Below are positions 13,753-13,934 of a stretch of DNA of 13,934 nt, piece by piece; within the stretch, counting starts at the first letter, position 1; each line of letters begins with the position of its first letter. The stretch is from assembly GCA_938016235.1 (NCBI GenBank), contig CALLPU010000295.1, positions 1 to 13,934 on the forward strand, written 5' to 3'. This stretch comes from an uncultured Granulosicoccus sp. GTDB taxonomy: Bacteria > Pseudomonadota > Gammaproteobacteria > Granulosicoccales > Granulosicoccaceae. The position numbers were made by a program, and so were the translations under genes. The notes under the pieces were generated by a model. That model saw only the letters and a list, made by a program, of their open reading frames with translations. It was not told the origin of the DNA and did not search any database.

Positions 13753-13934
13753 TAGCTGATCACGGAATTGCTGCTCTGGAACTCCCACGTCCGGACAATG
13801 TACAGAATGTCTGTCTCTTCGGCTAGCTGGCCGGTCATCGGATCAAAGGGTGCAGCCAGTTCGACAATTCTGACGGCGGCGTCATCGAGCAGTTTGTGAC
13901 CCGATGATTCGTCCACTGTAATGCTCTCGATTTC
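13749..13934 (-). CDS. TonB-type energy transducer, C-terminal end (5' part outside window)
   Basis: The last 61 codons and TAG stop of a reading frame entering from the right edge. The peptide contains GHKLLDDAAVRIVELAAPFD and, after TGQLAEET, DILYIVRTWEF, which matches the C-terminal TonB domain of Pseudomonas TonB3-type proteins (ILxIxRTWxF). This domain crosses the periplasm and contacts the TonB box of outer-membrane receptors, transmitting energy from ExbB/ExbD. The N-terminal anchor and proline-rich region would lie beyond 13934. The position directly before yqgE-ruvX-pyrR-pyrB agrees with the Pseudomonas gene order I recall (gshB-tonB-yqgE-yqgF-pyrR-pyrB). Family confident, exact subtype less so. 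Confidence 0.85.
   Translation of the reverse strand, partial: EIESITVDESSGHKLLDDAAVRIVELAAPFDPMTGQLAEETDILYIVRTWEFQSSNSVISY

Noticed and set aside
1..13934. Mobile elements, CRISPR, phage or defence genes, tRNA and rRNA
   Set aside because: No transposase, integrase, direct-repeat array or RNA gene was recognised; every stretch longer than about 150 bases is covered by a conserved metabolic or transport gene.

Overview
The window reads as an ordinary chromosomal segment of a Gram-negative gammaproteobacterium. The GC content looks like the mid-50s percent. The strongest taxonomic clue is the block tonB (partial) - yqgE - ruvX - pyrR - pyrB - pyrC' (pseudo-dihydroorotase) at the right end, which I recall in essentially the same order from Pseudomonas. 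The transporters and the isoquinoline-oxidoreductase-like pair would suit a heterotrophic, possibly marine, relative, but the genus cannot be fixed from this sequence alone. I see no IS element, phage gene, tRNA, rRNA or CRISPR array.

Layout from left to right. (1) 1-2636, plus strand: a [2Fe-2S] small subunit (5' end cut by the window) and a Tat-exported molybdopterin large subunit of an IorAB-like dehydrogenase. (2) 2683-4809, minus strand: cobO then cobQ, two late steps of cobalamin synthesis, ending at a 12-bp hairpin shared with the convergent ior genes. (3) 4833-8774, minus strand: a CUT2 (ribose-type) ABC importer in the order ATPase - permease - substrate-binding protein, ending in a textbook intrinsic terminator that lies only about 23 bp before cobO. 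(4) 8775-9912: a 100-bp divergent regulatory region with overlapping LacI-family palindromes, then a GntR-like LacI-family repressor gene on the plus strand. (5) 9923-13700, minus strand: yqgE, ruvX, pyrR, pyrB and pyrC', all overlapping. The ruvX/pyrR, pyrR/pyrB and pyrB/pyrC' junctions are each a GTGA overlap, which implies translational coupling. (6) 13714-13934: a perfect 15-bp hairpin and the last 61 codons of a TonB-type energy transducer; the tonB stop codon lies inside the hairpin stem.

How they work together. The importer and its divergent regulator form one self-contained uptake locus for an unknown sugar or sugar acid, with no catabolic enzyme beside it. PyrR, PyrB and PyrC' belong to pyrimidine synthesis; PyrC' has lost the HxH metal motif and is predicted to be the structural partner of PyrB. 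CobO and CobQ act consecutively on the corrin ring.

I found no convincing undescribed system. The points most worth a second look are the staggered operator, the terminator pressed against cobO, the tonB/yqgE hairpin, the serial GTGA coupling and the altered second Walker B of the ATPase.
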